Assembly (NCBI GenBank): GCA_009801085.1
Contig: VNWV01000003.1
Coordinates: 1,860,001-1,924,000, forward strand
Reading direction: 5' to 3'
Length of the DNA stretch: 64,000 nt
DNA from: Lasiodiplodia sp. COLG20
Taxonomy: Eukaryota; Ascomycota; Dothideomycetes; Botryosphaeriales; Botryosphaeriaceae
Part shown: positions 20,723 through 33,366 of the stretch, piece after piece
Numbering within the stretch: position 1 is the first letter of the stretch
How the letters are laid out: every line of letters starts with the position of its first letter
The notes under the pieces: model-generated
The model's input: the letters and a program-made list of their open reading frames with translations, nothing else
Databases searched by the model: none
Told to the model about the DNA's origin: nothing
Made by a program: the position numbers and the translations under genes

Positions 20723-23700
20723 TTAATGGCGTTTATACTTCTCATCCCTCTTCCTGGCGCTCTCTGGATCAAGTGCGTTGGCAGCACCGAAAAGCGTCGC
20801 CCCAGTCGCCTTAGCAACTCCAGTGAAGGGCCGAAGCATTACGACTGGAGCGTGGCGGACGACAGCTTTGGCTGCGCCCGTTGCGGTGCCACTGTCCATG
20901 ACTTCTCCAGGGATAGCGATGATGGCGTCACGGGCCGAGGCGAAGTCTTGCTGAAGATGGCGGCGTGCGCTGATAAGTCCAGCCCGCACACCTATGGGCT
21001 GGTCGGCGTAGTGGGAGAAGGCCTTGGGCGCTTCAGCTGGCGAAGTACCGGGGGTCGGAATGTCGTGCCAATTGCCGTCATCTTGTTGAGCAGTCGACGA
21101 TCCAGCAGACGGAGAGACCGGCGAGAGGATTCCTTCAGCAGTCTGCATCATAGCTTGAGTACCGATGGAGATCTTTGCACCAAGGCGCAGAAGCTCGGTC
21201 GTGGTGTTTTTGGCGAAGGCAACCGCGCCCATCTGCGCACTACGCAGTACACGACCGTCTCTATTGTACTGTGCCATTGGAACAGTAACGATGCTCTTTG
21301 CAGCGTTCATGACATTTGCAGCCGGGCGGGCTATAGCGAGACCTGCCATGATGTGAGGAATCTGGTTGCGCTTGACGTCGGGCATCCAAATGTCGTTCAA
21401 CGTGTTATGGATTTTGTCGAAGCCAGAGATTCCATAGACGATGCAACGCCTCAGCGTGATGTTTGCGCAATCCAGGATCAAGAAGTTCATGAACTCTGTC
21501 GTATGGCCAGAGCGAAGGCCTGCATAGTCGACCTTCTTCGGCTTGTAGTCAAGCTTAAGTTTGACCGTGCGAACCTCGAGACGTTGGATGAAAGGTTGTT
21601 CTCCAGGTGCCTCCTTGGAGCCAAGTCTATCATCCTTGAATTCAAAGAAACGTGTGATGAAATCGAGTGCATCTTGATCGACGTGCAGCCGTAGGGGAAG
21701 TACCGAAACCTGTATGTGGTGCTAATTTAATATCAAATAGCTTTATATTCACAAAATAGATGGGACTTACGCGAATCACGAGCTCTGAAGCGGCCAGATT
21801 AGGCACAGGACGCACAGTCAGCATCTCCAGGCGGATCATAGGGGAGCCAAGGGGCCGTTCTCCGGCGCTCATATCGTATGTGACGAACTTGTTCCAAGTT
21901 GAAGAAGGAACATGGTCGTTAACCTCCAAGTCACCAACACGAACGTCGACCGAATTCTGCGTTTCTCCAGAGCTTGGAGGGAAGACCACGACATCTGCAG
22001 AGACCTTCTTCAACTCGAAAGTGATCTTGGCACGGCGGCCTCTTTCGAGCTTTAGGCGCATGCCTCTTGACCGGGGGCGGGCGGTCGCTCGAGATGCAGT
22101 GGTTGTGGCGTAACTGGTCTCACTGGCGGTATCGTCACCGCCTCTCATCGCACGGTTGATTTGTCTCCGGTTCTCCTCTGGCGTATTGTTGACAGGGAGC
22201 GCAATGTAAACTGAGCCGAAAAGCAGATCTTCTTCGATAGAGATGCCGTCATCCTCATCGAAGCCTCTCTCGCGCCTCTCTTGAGCACGCTGCTGAACCT
22301 CTTCGAGCTTCTGGCCCAGCTTCTCGCGTGTCCTCGGCCAATCGTAGCCATCGTACAGGTTCCAAATGAAGTGAACATCCTTCACCCGCAGAGTGAGTGG
22401 ACTCTTGACAACGGAGACCTCGCTGGACTCGATATACTCGTTTTTGCGAGAGTTCCATGCTTGGGCAGCGGGGCGTTCTGGCGATGACTGACCGAAAAAG
22501 TCTTCTTGCCACTGGAGCTCTTCCATAGGCTCTTCAGAATCAGCTTTTGGCTGAGACTGAATCATGGATTCCACAATGGACTCTTCAGTCATATCCTCAA
22601 GCCGTGGCAAGTGACTAGGATCATACAGACTTCCTGCGAAATGTATGTCTTGGTCATCATCATCAACCACAATCTCTTGATCCTGGTGGAGGAGCTCTCC
22701 TACAGGACCCTTGAAATCATCGCCAACGAGGGAAGCCATCATGTCCATGACCGGCTCGACCTTTGTCCTGTACTGGATTTCCTTGGAAGGCGGTTGCGGA
22801 GGAGCTAACCCGCCCAAGACTGATATCAGAGTCTGCGTCGAGTCGGCACAACTGCCCATGACGAAAAGATCATTCTTGAATTCCACATCAACCGTGCGGG
22901 GCCCGTCCCCATCCGGCTCGGCGATCTTGACAATTGCCCTGGCTTTAGATGTGGTTCCAACGGAGACGAAGCCCCAGCGACAAAGACTGAGCACTTGGGG
23001 AGTGCCGAGCTCTGCATGTGAAGGTCTGACATCTTGTGCTTCGTCTATTTTCAGGCGATCCACGTCATCGATCACCAGTAAAGACGCTTTCCTTACGTCC
23101 AGACAAGTTGACATGGCCTCGTCCTGCACCAGTGATCCAGTAAAACGAGTATCCGACAGAACAAGAAGAGCCTTTGCACGGCTCTTGTGGGGGTTTAAGC
23201 CGATCGCGCAGTCACGCAAGAGTAAGTCAAGGTTCATAGGGCGAGAGGGTGGCCCCGATCTCTCGCTGGCAGCAGAAGACTGTCTTGTGATCCCAGGAGA
23301 TGGTGCCCGTTTGATTGTCGCAACAGAGGAGGCCATGCCCAGGGCTACGTCATCGGTGGTGCAATCTTCTGAAAGGTCCAGGAGGGCCATGATGGTCGTG
23401 ACCCGATAGTCAAAGACAAGGTTAAACAGTTTGACCTTTAGGGTGGGTTCCATATCGTCCCCCAACCAACGTGCCATAATCATGGGAATAGTGGCTTCTC
23501 GACCAGTGAGCTCCGTGACCTCGGTCAAAATCAACTCTGACGTGTTGCGTTCAACTTCAATTCTGCCAACGGAGAGTGCAAGCAAAGCGGGCAAGCCGAC
23601 GTGGGCGACGCGAACTTGACTGCAGTGCAGGTTGCAATGTCCGATCCGGTCATTTACCATCACGTCCATCTTGCAGTCGGCTAGCTCGATCATGGACAGG

Positions 23701-26700
23701 ATCCCGGGGCGCTCATCATCCGGGAGAAGTTTGGCGACGCTGGATAGCTTGGCTACATCTTTCCCGAGGGCATCAAGCTGCTTCAGACCGTCCAGGTCGG
23801 AGATAGAAAGTCGCATAGAATTCTGGACCCTCACCTTCACCAGCGACCCTTTTCGTCTTTGCGAAAGCAGTGTGTCGATGAGGATATCGTCATCAGCTTC
23901 GTACTTGAAGTCTGTGGGAGTAATCAACGAAAGCAGGTCAGACAAATCGCCCTCCTCTGGAATGAACGCGAAATCGATTCGGATCCCGTCAAGTTCAGCG
24001 TCCAATGGAGGCTTGCTTGGTGATACCACCGACGTGGTCGGATGAGGCCCTGTGACCTTCGTATGCTTGATGCTGACTCTGATACCTCCTTTGCGAACAG
24101 ATGTGCGAATCGTGCTAGTTTCAAGCAACAAGGCACAGGTTTCTCCCTGGAGCGCAAAATTAAGGCCCGCAAAACGAACGTCAATTTTTGGGAAGGGTGC
24201 TTCAGACCCAGGATCAGGAGTAGGCTTGGATATAGCTTGTGTCTTGGGCGCTGGTGGGGGTAGAACGCATGTTGATTTGATGTGATTGCCGATCTTCAGA
24301 ACACCGCTGAAGCCGCCATAGGACGCAAACGTGTCATCCAACTTTTGAATATCCAGCGAGACATTGATCGGCAGAGTTGACACCTCAATGCGCTGGTCTC
24401 CATTATCGTGCCTGTAGGCAATAGAGACGTCGTTTTCGACAGGCTTGGAGATATCCATGGTTGTCTCGTCTAACCCTGCTCCTGGCCGGAAACTGAGGAT
24501 GTCGCGATCGTTGAATCCGAATGTGAAGGTCCCTAGTCTCAGATTGGCCTTTGGCAAGCCCTGGCTGGCCTCATACGTAGCACCAAGATCCCGTGCTTGC
24601 AACTGCAAGAAGATATCATTCATATCCCACTCAGCATGGCGTAGCACGCCCATAGGTTGGTTGGTGGCCACGCTTTGGCTCGAGAGTTCCTTGAGAAGAG
24701 CTACCCGTAGGGATTCCATGCTGAACTTAAGTGCAACCCCGCCGGGCTTTGACTCGGTCCCACTCGCCGGCTTTTCAGTCTCTTTAGAAGGTTCTTTCGG
24801 CGCGTCTGCTGCAGATGCGTCACCAAACAGTTGCTGTATCATCTTTACGAGACGCATTGCCAGGTGTACGGTCTCTACATCTACTTGAAGCCGTACATTG
24901 CCGACGAAAGCCTCCAGCTCGTATTTCGACCACTCCCGTTCATGTTTCCTCGATGGCTCCGCGCCGAGCATTGACGATCTGCTTTCAGTGGGCAGTTTAC
25001 GTGACTCTCGCATGATGCTTGCTGAAGGCCTGGATCTTGCTGTGGATGCCGCATATTGTGAAAAGGCACCAGGTACATCGTGAAACCCAGAATCGTCCGC
25101 AAATGCGACTCTCGAGCGAGCTGGTTGGTCGGGATACGCCAAAGGATCAGAGTTATCAGGCTCCTGAGGAGTTTGATGACCAGGTATCCATGCGGAAATT
25201 GTATCAATATCCAAGAGCGGAATGAAAGCCTTCACGGGCGGTTCGTCCTTACCTTCGGCGGTCGAATGCTCCTGTGCCGTAGCCGGGTCGGTGTCAAGGC
25301 GGCTGCCAGGTCTAGGGGTCTCGCAACCGTCATCCCTTTCGACGATGGGATCAAGAGAGGTAGGTGCAATTGGAGTTGGTGTTTGGTGAAAGCGATCCGA
25401 ATCATTGCTGGACACACTTGAAGTGTCCCACGCTCCGGGCATATGGAAAGACCTACTTGATTGTGAAGCTCCATCGTCGATCGCGCTCATGTACATGCTC
25501 TCAGCCTCTTCATGACTGAACAGCTTCGACTCGGCAAGATCACCTTGTGTGGATGACGCTGGTGAAGGAGAAGTGCTTGTAGAGCGATCGGGTGCGTTAA
25601 TGTTCTCCGGACTTGGAGGATCGTGAACCACAACATTATGATCACTGTTCCCCACAGTTGATTCCGAATGGGAGTTCTCAGGCATGGGTTGAGACTTGGA
25701 GATGTAATCTCCTTCGCTATCACCTTGGCTTAGTCCAGAGTGGTTTGGCAGTCGACCGGGCAACGAGTTACTCCCTGAAAAGGCAGTATGTGGTTGATTT
25801 GCTCCTGCGCTTGAGCTATCCAAGCCAGCCAGGCTCCCACGGCTTTGAGAAGGACTCTCTTCTTCGATTTTTGTATCAAAGATGCCATTGTCCATGCCGT
25901 ATTGAAGGATCGACTCGTCACCATACAAGCTCTGCTGGCCGAAATCCTCAGATGTTGCCGATGAAGCCATGTTGGGGCCGGTCGAGGGGTGATCATCGTC
26001 TTCAGCATCAGCGAACCTATCAGCATCTGTGGTCATTATTGACGCAGCCATATCTGGCAAGTGTCGGCTTGACTGCGGGGAAGGCAGTGATCCAGATGTG
26101 ACTGATGGCGAGCGGCTTTGCGGGGCGGGGGAGGTCGTGGCAACCGGACTTGGCACCGAGTGGGTAGAGTGGCTGACTGAATCAGACCGGGCACTCCTGC
26201 TGGTAGTGGGAGATGCAGCGAGCGATGATGCAATCCTGCTCTTTGCCATACTCCTCTCGTCCAAGAGGATGCCCGCGGATAATGCTCTCAACGTGATCTT
26301 ACGCTTTCCAGGTCGCGTTTGCTCAGACATATCGGGCCCATGCGCAGTCAGTCCCTCAACCTCAACCCCACCGATGTGGATGACGAGGTCTGCCTGGACG
26401 GGTTCCTCGTCTTCCCAGCCTTCCGAGCCTTCTGCAGGGATGTCTGTTTCAACATGAAGTTCGATGTCTCCAATGGAGAGCTGCACGGTATCCTCCATGA
26501 GGTGGAGATAGTTGGTCAAATAGTCGGGCACCGTCAAGCCGACGCCGGTCCCCAGGTCCGAATCGTCGCCGTCATCGCTAAAGACGCTCGAGCCGGCGAA
26601 GGGGTCCTGCTGCAAATACTGCGACTGGGAGCTGATGGCAGCTTCGAGCTGTCTCCTCTCCTCATCCGACTCCTCCTGGATGAACGACTTTGCCAGATCC

Positions 26701-27122
26701 TGGGCGGTGGGTATCTCGGCCGAGGCGTCGCTCGCATGGCGCGCATCGTCGTCGGTGTGCTGCAATATCTTGCCCTTGACGACTATGCCGGAGGTATCCA
26801 ACGACACGCCCTGGAGGTTGGCGGGGACTGTGATGCGGAGGTCGTTGACGTAGGCCTCGCCAACGCGGAAGTTGGGCGGCAGCGGCAGGAAGGAGGTTAG
26901 TTTCTGCGCGCGAGTTAAGTTAGCATGATGTCAGCGCAGGCGGCGTTGGGGTCGACGCACGGCAGCCTTGAGCGGGACCTTGGGCAAGGTAATGACGCTG
27001 GTCCTGCCCCAGCTGAAGTTGAACTTGTCCAGGTCGATGGCCGTGTCGTCGATGACATCGACCTTGGACAGAGCAAAGCGCAACAGGCGCTGCTTGACCG
27101 AGGGCGGTATCAGGAAGGCCAT
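20723..27122 (-). CDS. ATG2: Autophagy-related protein 2 (lipid transfer)
   Basis: Rod-shaped lipid-transfer protein that, with Atg18 and Atg9, feeds phospholipid from the ER to the growing autophagosome membrane (family knowledge). Exons are 26961-27122, 21771-26903 and 20723-21709, with introns of 57 and 61 nt, giving 2,093 aa, close to the fungal norm. The N-terminal chorein-like start is MAFLIPPSVKQRLLRFALSK, followed after intron 1 by KLTSFLPLPPNFRVGEAYVN. A long Ser/Pro-rich low-complexity region covers roughly residues 190-680. The C-terminal exon carries the diagnostic VDYAGLRSGHTTEFMNF and YGISGFDKIHNTLNDIWMPD, ending in the ATG_C region with AGLAIARPAANVMN. Both joins keep the frame and recreate conserved sequence. 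It is divergent from the adenosine deaminase gene. Confidence 0.95.
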
Positions 27123-27667
27123 GGCGGCCGCGGGGCTCTATGCGGCGGTGCGGGCGGTGGCGGCGAGCGTGGGAGCTCTAGCTGTGGGATGTCGTGGACG
27201 ACATGCAGCGGGCATGCCTTGGGCGCAGGGGAATGGGGCCGGCGGAGCAACGAGGAGGCAGGGCCCGGGCTAAAGTGCGCGGAGCCAGGGCGCAGCTGGA
27301 GGCGAGCGGCGGCCGGTCTGTTGCGTGTGTGCAGCGCAGGTGAGCCAGCAAAGAGATGCAGCACCAGACTCGAGCGTGTCACGGGCACGCGTGCTGCTGT
27401 GTCTCGGCCGGCGATAAGCGCGATAAAGATGCCTGATGACGCTGCCTGCGCAGCCCCAGCCCACGGCGACCTGATCCCGCGCGCACGCGCCTTCCCGCGG
27501 TCGCGAACGCGCCCCCGTGCCCCTTTTCCGCTCTCTCAACTGCTCAAATCCTCTGACCGCCCGGCATTTCGACAACCGACTCCACACCCCCGAAGCCTGC
27601 AGCCACTGAGCGCCTGGCCTCAGGTCCACCCGCAGAGAGCTACCCGCGGCCGAGTCAGTAGCCAGCT
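27123..27667. other. Divergent promoter region of ATG2 and ADGF genes
   Basis: About 545 nt of GC-rich sequence lie between the two start codons. I see no distinctive regulatory motif. Confidence 0.5.
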
Positions 27668-29505
27668 ATGGACTGCGCATCCGTGCAGGACGACGATGCT
27701 GCCTGGCTGCAGCAGCTAGGCGTCCCGCGCCTGGAGGACCAGTTCATCCAGAAGTACCTCGACGGCCGCGACAAGCTCGTCCAAGAGGAAAAGAAACAGC
27801 GAAGCGGTTGGTGATCATTGCCGAAAACTCGAAGAGGGTCTGACAAGCGTGGTCAGACCGCTTCTTCCGCGACAGCCTGTCGCCTACAGCCTTCGAGGCC
27901 TGCTCCATTGTCGATCAGATTCGCTTCGAAGAGCAGCAGACCCTATGGACCAAGGACTACGAGAACAGCCTGGCCGACGACGGCGATGTCTTCCCCGGCA
28001 TGATGTTCTCGCTCGCCAAGGAGCGCATGGAGAGGAGTAAGCTCTGGAAGATTGTGCGCCGCATGCCCAAGGGCGCCCTGCTGCACTGCCATCTGGAGGC
28101 CATGGTCGAGCTGGACTGGATGCTGGACGAGGCCTTCAGCCTGGACGGCATACACGTCTGGTCCGACAGGAGTCTTTCCAATCCAGCCAGTCTGGCCAAG
28201 GCTCCCTTCTTCTTCAGCTACACAAAGCTTTCCAAGAAGGGGAGCCCATCCATATGGTCCGATGCCTACCAGCCGAAGACGCCCATTCCCCTGGAAGTTG
28301 CTGCCGACTCCTTCCCCTCCGGTGGCCGCGCCGGCTTCAGAGAATGGGTCAAATCACGGACTATGATCACCTCTGACGAATCCTTGAAGCATCACTACGG
28401 CGTCAATGATGTATGGCGCAAATTTGCCTCGTGCTTCCCCATCCTTGCAAGTTTGATCTTCTACGAACCCTTCTTCCGCCGCTATGTGCGCAAGATGTTC
28501 GAAAATCTGTACGCGGACGGCGTGCAATGGGTAGATGTGCGGGCAGTCTTCGTCAATCCTTGGCGACCGGACAGATCTGAGGAAGTTGCGCCCAACCACG
28601 ATGGATTCTTCAAGGCGTTCGGCGAGGAAGTGGAAAAGTTCAAGGCTTCAGCAGAGGGCAAGGGGTTTTGGGGTGCTCGTTTCATCTGGACGACGCCCAG
28701 AGTTCTTGACAAGCGCCGGGTTGTGGAAAGTAAGTGGCTCGAGCCAAATCCTGCACTGCCAGCAGCTCTAACAACGGAATCAGGTATGAAGTGCTGTGTC
28801 GAGAGTAAGGTCAAGTTTCCCGACCTCATCGGAGGTTACGATCTGGTGGGCCAAGAGGACACTGGACGACCACTGCAAGACCTCCTCCCCGAACTGTTCT
28901 GGTTCAAAAAGCGCTGCATGGAATCTGGCGTTGACGTGCCCTTCTTCTTCCATGCTGGCGAGACTCTAGGAGACGGCGACACTACTGATGAAAACCTCTT
29001 TGATGCCGTCCTCCTCGGCACAAGACGAATCGGTCACGGTTTCTCGCTTTTCAAGCATCCGCTCCTCATCGACATGATCAAGCAGAAAAAGATCCTCATC
29101 GAGAGTTGCCCCGTGTCGAATGAGGTGTTGCGCTTAACCGGCTCCATCATGTCGCATCCACTTCCAGCACTACTCGCGCGCGGCGTGAACGTCTCTCTCT
29201 GCAACGACGACCCGTCTATCCTGGGCCAAGGAACTAGCGGGATGACGCACGACTTTTGGCAAGCGCTTCAGGGCTGGGAAAACCTCGGACTTGCTGGTCT
29301 TGGATCCTTGGCTGAAAACAGTGTGAGGTGGGCAAATTTCGAAGACTGCTCTCAGAAGGAGTGGCAAGAAGATATCAAAATCGGTGCTCTTGGAAACGGC
29401 GTTCGAGCACAGAGGCTGAAAGAGTGGATTGCAGCGTGGGAAAAGTTTTGTCAATGGGTGGTCGAGGAGTACGGTGTTGACGAGGACCTCAACCCTAGGG
29501 AGTGA
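27668..29505 (+). CDS. ADGF/CECR1-type adenosine deaminase
   Basis: Zinc hydrolase predicted to convert adenosine to inosine. Exons are 27668-27806, 27857-28729 and 28784-29505, giving 577 aa. The N-terminus is MDCASVQDDDAAWLQQLG. ADGF-type motifs follow in order: the zinc-binding ALLHCHLEAMVELDW, PFFFHAGETLGDGD with the general-acid Glu, RIGHGFSLFKHP, ESCPVSNEVL, and SLCNDDPSILG near the end. The second intron is exactly 54 nt and contains no stop, so a simple frame reading would wrongly insert 18 residues after VVES. Removing it restores VVESMKCCVESKVKFPDL, as expected for the family. Animal ADGFs are secreted, but no signal peptide is visible here, so a cytoplasmic enzyme is likely. Confidence 0.9.
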
Positions 29506-29918
29506 ACGATGCTATTACGCAACAATTAGACATGCCATCCAACGTTGGGAATGATCAGGCAGACGGCGCGAAGGTTGATAGAAGGTTGGGCTGATGGGTT
29601 TGGGGAACAGGTCAGTTGGTGCCAGGAGTGTTCATCTGTTGTTTGATTTGCTTTTTTTAAGACATTTCCTTCCTCGCGGAATCTTGGTTTCTCTCTTAGG
29701 CGGGCTCCTTTCCTTGCGCAGTTGTTTTTTTAATATGTTTGTATCACTAGACATCCTGTATCATTTAATCACGGCCTCTTCAAGTCTTCGGTGTTGCATA
29801 GATCACGGCCGCAGTCGCATAGGGTTCTCCATCTAAGTAGAGAGGACCATTATCTCGGTGCATATTTATACAAATCACCACTCGAATATTTACAAGAACC
29901 TGACTGTCGAAAGGCTGC
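29506..29918. other. Intergenic region between convergent genes
   Basis: Short AT-rich 3' flanks of the deaminase gene (+) and the secreted-protein gene (-). Nothing else is recognisable. Confidence 0.5.
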
Positions 29919-30796
29919 TCAAACACGAGCGCTGCTGCTGGAGACGGGTGTGAAGCTGCTCTGTGCGATGCTAATCTTATCCACGGTCCAGGTGATGCCA
30001 CCGTCAGGAGAAGTCAGCTCCGTAGCGGTGGCCTCATTCAGGGCAAGCGTTCCCTTGAAAGCTGAATCGGCCGCTGCCAACTTAATGGTAGTGTTTTGGT
30101 ACGCTACATCGCCATCAGTAAGAGTTCGAGGCAATGATACTTGAGTTGGCATGAACTTACTGTGAGCATTTACAATGCCGCTGCACTCATCCTGGCACTC
30201 TACAGCCGTGCCCCAACCCTGCGCCTTGCCAGAAGCGGTCGAGAGTGTCGAGACGACTTGTCCCTCGATACTGACAGTCTGGGTGTAGTTGCCTGAAGCC
30301 TCATCGTACTTGTCTAAGGGAGACATAAGACCGCGAAAGACATATACAATTTTCACAGAGCTACTCACAGTTGATCGTCACTCCCTGGTTGGCAGACATC
30401 GGCTTCGCGTCGCCACTAATCTGCGTGTCGCCAGTGTACGTGCTGGCAAAGACGCACCATTGACCACTCGAGCCGCCGCATTGCCTACAAAAGCATCCCA
30501 TAATTAGACAAGATTAAAACAGAAGAATGGTAAGGAGAGGCTCACGCTTCGGTTTCGGTGCTCGAGCTCACGATGCTCTGTACTAACTGTCCGTTGCTCG
30601 TGCCCATGCCCGGCCAGAGCACCATCCGGTCCTGCTGCGGATCGGGCGTCTTGCCAGGGTACAGCGTCGTCTCGGCCTCGACGATGTAGGACGTAGTCGC
30701 GCCAAGGGAGTAGTAAGGGCCAAAGCGCACGCTGTACTGAGCGGCGGCGTTGCCGGCAAGGGCGAGGAGGAGCGTCTTCTTCGAGAGGCTGGGCAT
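29919..30796 (-). CDS. Small secreted fungal protein of unknown function
   Basis: Exons are 30546-30796, 30369-30484, 30161-30313 and 29919-30103, giving 234 aa with the frame kept throughout. The first 20 residues (MPSLSKKTLLLALAGNAAAQ) form a clear signal peptide, probably cut after the AAA-Q region. The mature part begins YSVRFGPYYSLGATTSYIVE and continues with LWPGMGTSNGQLVQSI, QCGGSSGQWCVFAS, NYTQTVSIEGQVVSTL, ECQDECSG and DGGITWTVDKI. I recall similar extracellular proteins from other ascomycetes, probably beta-sandwich folds, but no function. Four cysteines could form two disulfides, and NYT and NTT are potential N-glycosylation sites. The 57-nt third intron is stop-free and in frame. 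Removing it brings NAH directly next to TYQNTTIK. Confidence 0.8.
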
Positions 30797-31520
30797 GGCT
30801 GTAGTGAAGGTTTAATTTCCCTAGAGAGAATCTAGTAAAAGACCAAGAGCACAAGACAAGCTTTCAGGACAAGCTTTGATAGACAATACTGCGTAGTTCG
30901 AAGGGATGCCGAGAGTGTTAAATGGGCCCGCAGTTAGAGCGCAGACATCACAGCCATCTTTGAAGAAAGGCATGAAACGTTTCACCACTCGTCAAACGAA
31001 GAGTCCACCCAGGAATGTTCCGACGTCTCATGTGTGCATTAGGGGCAGAAATGGGTCGGGAAAACAATGGGGATTCTGCGTTTACGAGAAGGTGTTTCAC
31101 TGCGTTTGATCTTTGGCAGGGTCGCCTATGAGCCGCGCCCTCTGTAATTTAAACACTAGATTAGCACAGCTCAGTCGCATTCGCCAAAAGACAAGATACA
31201 AGAGGTACTAAAGTGTCGTGAATTGGTGTGTATTGCTATTTGGATACTTGTCGGATCATCTATCCGACGGCAAATCTGCCCGACGGTTGCTCGGGTCTCT
31301 GGCGTCTCCGCCCTTGTTCTCGGCGTGATTAACACGGACCCAGGGAGCCTGCTGAGAGCCCCCCCTCCCCTAACATGCCGACCTGACTGATCGGTGCTTC
31401 TGAGCTAGCTGCAATAGCTTAAAACAAGAGCCATGAGCGCGATAGCAGAGAGGGCGCAAGGCGACATTTCGGAAATACTCTCTGGCCGGAAAAATTTAGG
31501 TGACCTGCTCAGGTGACATT
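30797..31520. other. Promoter and 3' flanking region, no gene supported
   Basis: It lies upstream of the secreted-protein gene and downstream of the Csn12-like gene, both on the minus strand. CCGACGG appears twice near 31264 and 31281, but the spacing suggests no known site. No coding potential was found. Confidence 0.5.
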
Positions 31521-33018
31521 TCATACGCCGGTGCCGGGGAATGCGCCGGCTTTACTGAGGACAACCTTCCCGTGCTCGCGAGCAATGTAGCCCTTCATTA
31601 AATTCTATTGAATGTCAGCCAACATGAAATGTCATACGCTGAACGAGCTCACCTTATAGATCATGTTTGCAAGTAGGCACTCTATTTCGTCATTGTCGAG
31701 AGCCTCTCCGTCACGCCTAGCCATGCTCAGATTGAGAGCAGCGCCGAATTCGGCAATGGGGATTCTTGTTCGCCGAATCTTGTCTTTCTCAGTCTGGCCC
31801 TCCTTTAGCGGCTCAAAGCCTCCGGCGATGAAGACCTTGCGGAGTAGATTTCGCAGCACAATGTCACGGCCGCGCTCTAGGGTCAGATAGATGCGCCTCT
31901 TGACAAATTCGTCTTCACCAGCAACAAGAGCAGCATCAAAGCCGGCAAGATCGCCCCTCTTGATGCAAGTGGCGAGGGGGGTGAAAAGCTGCTGTAGGCG
32001 GGGATATGGGTCCAACAAGCGCTGGGTTGGAAGAGTGTGAGTGGTCAGGAGATGGCAAGGGATCAAGTAGGTCAGGATCAGTTCGCGGTTTTTTCTGGAA
32101 TCTCTGTAGCAGAGTCGCCAGGCTTCGGTGAGATGCTCTTCTGCTTGCTTGTAATCCTCGTCAAGGAAGCTCAAAACACCACTGTAGTATTTGAACGTCA
32201 CCTGATGAGACTTTGGAAAGGCGCTGAACGGCGGCATGTCACCCCTGGCGGCGTGCAGGGAGCGCAGAACGTTCTTCGAGAGGCTAACAGCGTTCAGCTT
32301 GAAGTAAGTCTTGAAGAGGATGTTGGCAATGTAGTAGAGGGCCCACTTGCGGGAATCCTCCAAGGGCTCCCTAGAGATCGGTTGTATTAGTATTGGCAAA
32401 TGTTGCGTATTGCTGTGGTACGGCTACGTACCGGTCGCTGATGCATAAGCTGAATATGCGGTTGATGTTTCTGGCAGCGTCCTCCAACTTGTCGTTCTTG
32501 CCCATGGTATCTGTGATGTCATCTGAAAAGCCAGCATTGAAACTCGCCTTGCCTTTTGCTTGAGCAGCGCTCTGATCAGCTTTGATGGCGAAGATACGAA
32601 GGTACTTGGCGGCAACGTAGAGGCAAGGAATGGTCCAAGCAGGGAAGTGGCCGCCAGAGTAGCCCTTGATGAGGGCGTTGACGACATCCTTCCACGTGTC
32701 GTAGGCCTTGGACCAGTCTGCGTCTCTCTGGCCCTGGTGCGACGTCTCCTCAGCGCTCAACACTTCACCCAGTGCCTTCCAGTATGTGAAGTAGACCTCT
32801 GTCCAAGCACTGATCTCAGCCTTTGTTAACCCAATGGCATTATTGGAGCCAAGGCCGTGCCGGAGGTCGGACTGGACGCTGGGAAGCGTCGTACTGCGGT
32901 AGAAGGCGTAGAGGAGGCCTGGAGCCTGAGGTGGCGGAACGGGTGTGATTGTTGCAGCGATGCCGTAGCCGTTGCCAGCAGCGAACGCGCGCTTGAAGTC
33001 GCTAAGAAGGGCATCCAT
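31521..33018 (-). CDS. CSN12: Csn12/Thp1-like PCI-domain protein
   Basis: PCI-domain protein of the Csn12/PCID2 family. In yeast, Csn12 joins Thp3 in a TREX-2-like complex for transcription elongation and mRNA maturation and is also linked to the signalosome (family knowledge). Exons are 32432-33018, 31653-32370 and 31521-31604, giving 462 aa. The N-terminus [18 protein letters not shown] is typical. The middle has [20 protein letters not shown]. The first join restores [23 protein letters not shown]-like helices follow ([21 protein letters not shown]), then the winged helix ending [10 protein letters not shown]. The short last exon adds [20 protein letters not shown] and FPGTGV, which a reading that stops at the last long frame would miss. 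It is divergent from the eL20 gene across only 348 nt. Confidence 0.9.
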
Positions 33019-33366
33019 GGCGGGGGCGGGGTGTGGCGATGATCACTACAGGTCGCGGATACGTATGCAATGGCGATTATGGTGCGCGCGCGCAGAACAT
33101 GGCGTTCGGGCAGCGTGTCGCTTGGTGGGGCAGGCGTCGGGGCGGGCGGTAGTCGCGGTGGAGGGCAGGCACATGCGGCTCGGCACTAGCGCCAAAAGCT
33201 AAGCGAGAATCGCACACCCGACATCTTGTCCGCGAGCAAAAGTCATTTTCCTGCCTAAGACGACGACGACAACGGACGACATCCACACCGCCGACGCCAA
33301 AAAACATCAAGGTCAGTCAACCTGCGTCTCCCGTCCGTTTGAATTGCTCGTGCTAACGCTGCGAAG
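33019..33366. other. Divergent promoter region of CSN12 and RPL20
   Basis: 348 nt lie between the two start codons. Pyrimidine-poor and GC-rich near CSN12. I see no defensible ribosomal-protein promoter motif. Confidence 0.5.

Noticed and set aside
31264..31287. Direct CCGACGG repeat as a zinc-cluster factor site
   Set aside because: Orientation and spacing match no site I can name, and it lies far from the nearest start codon.
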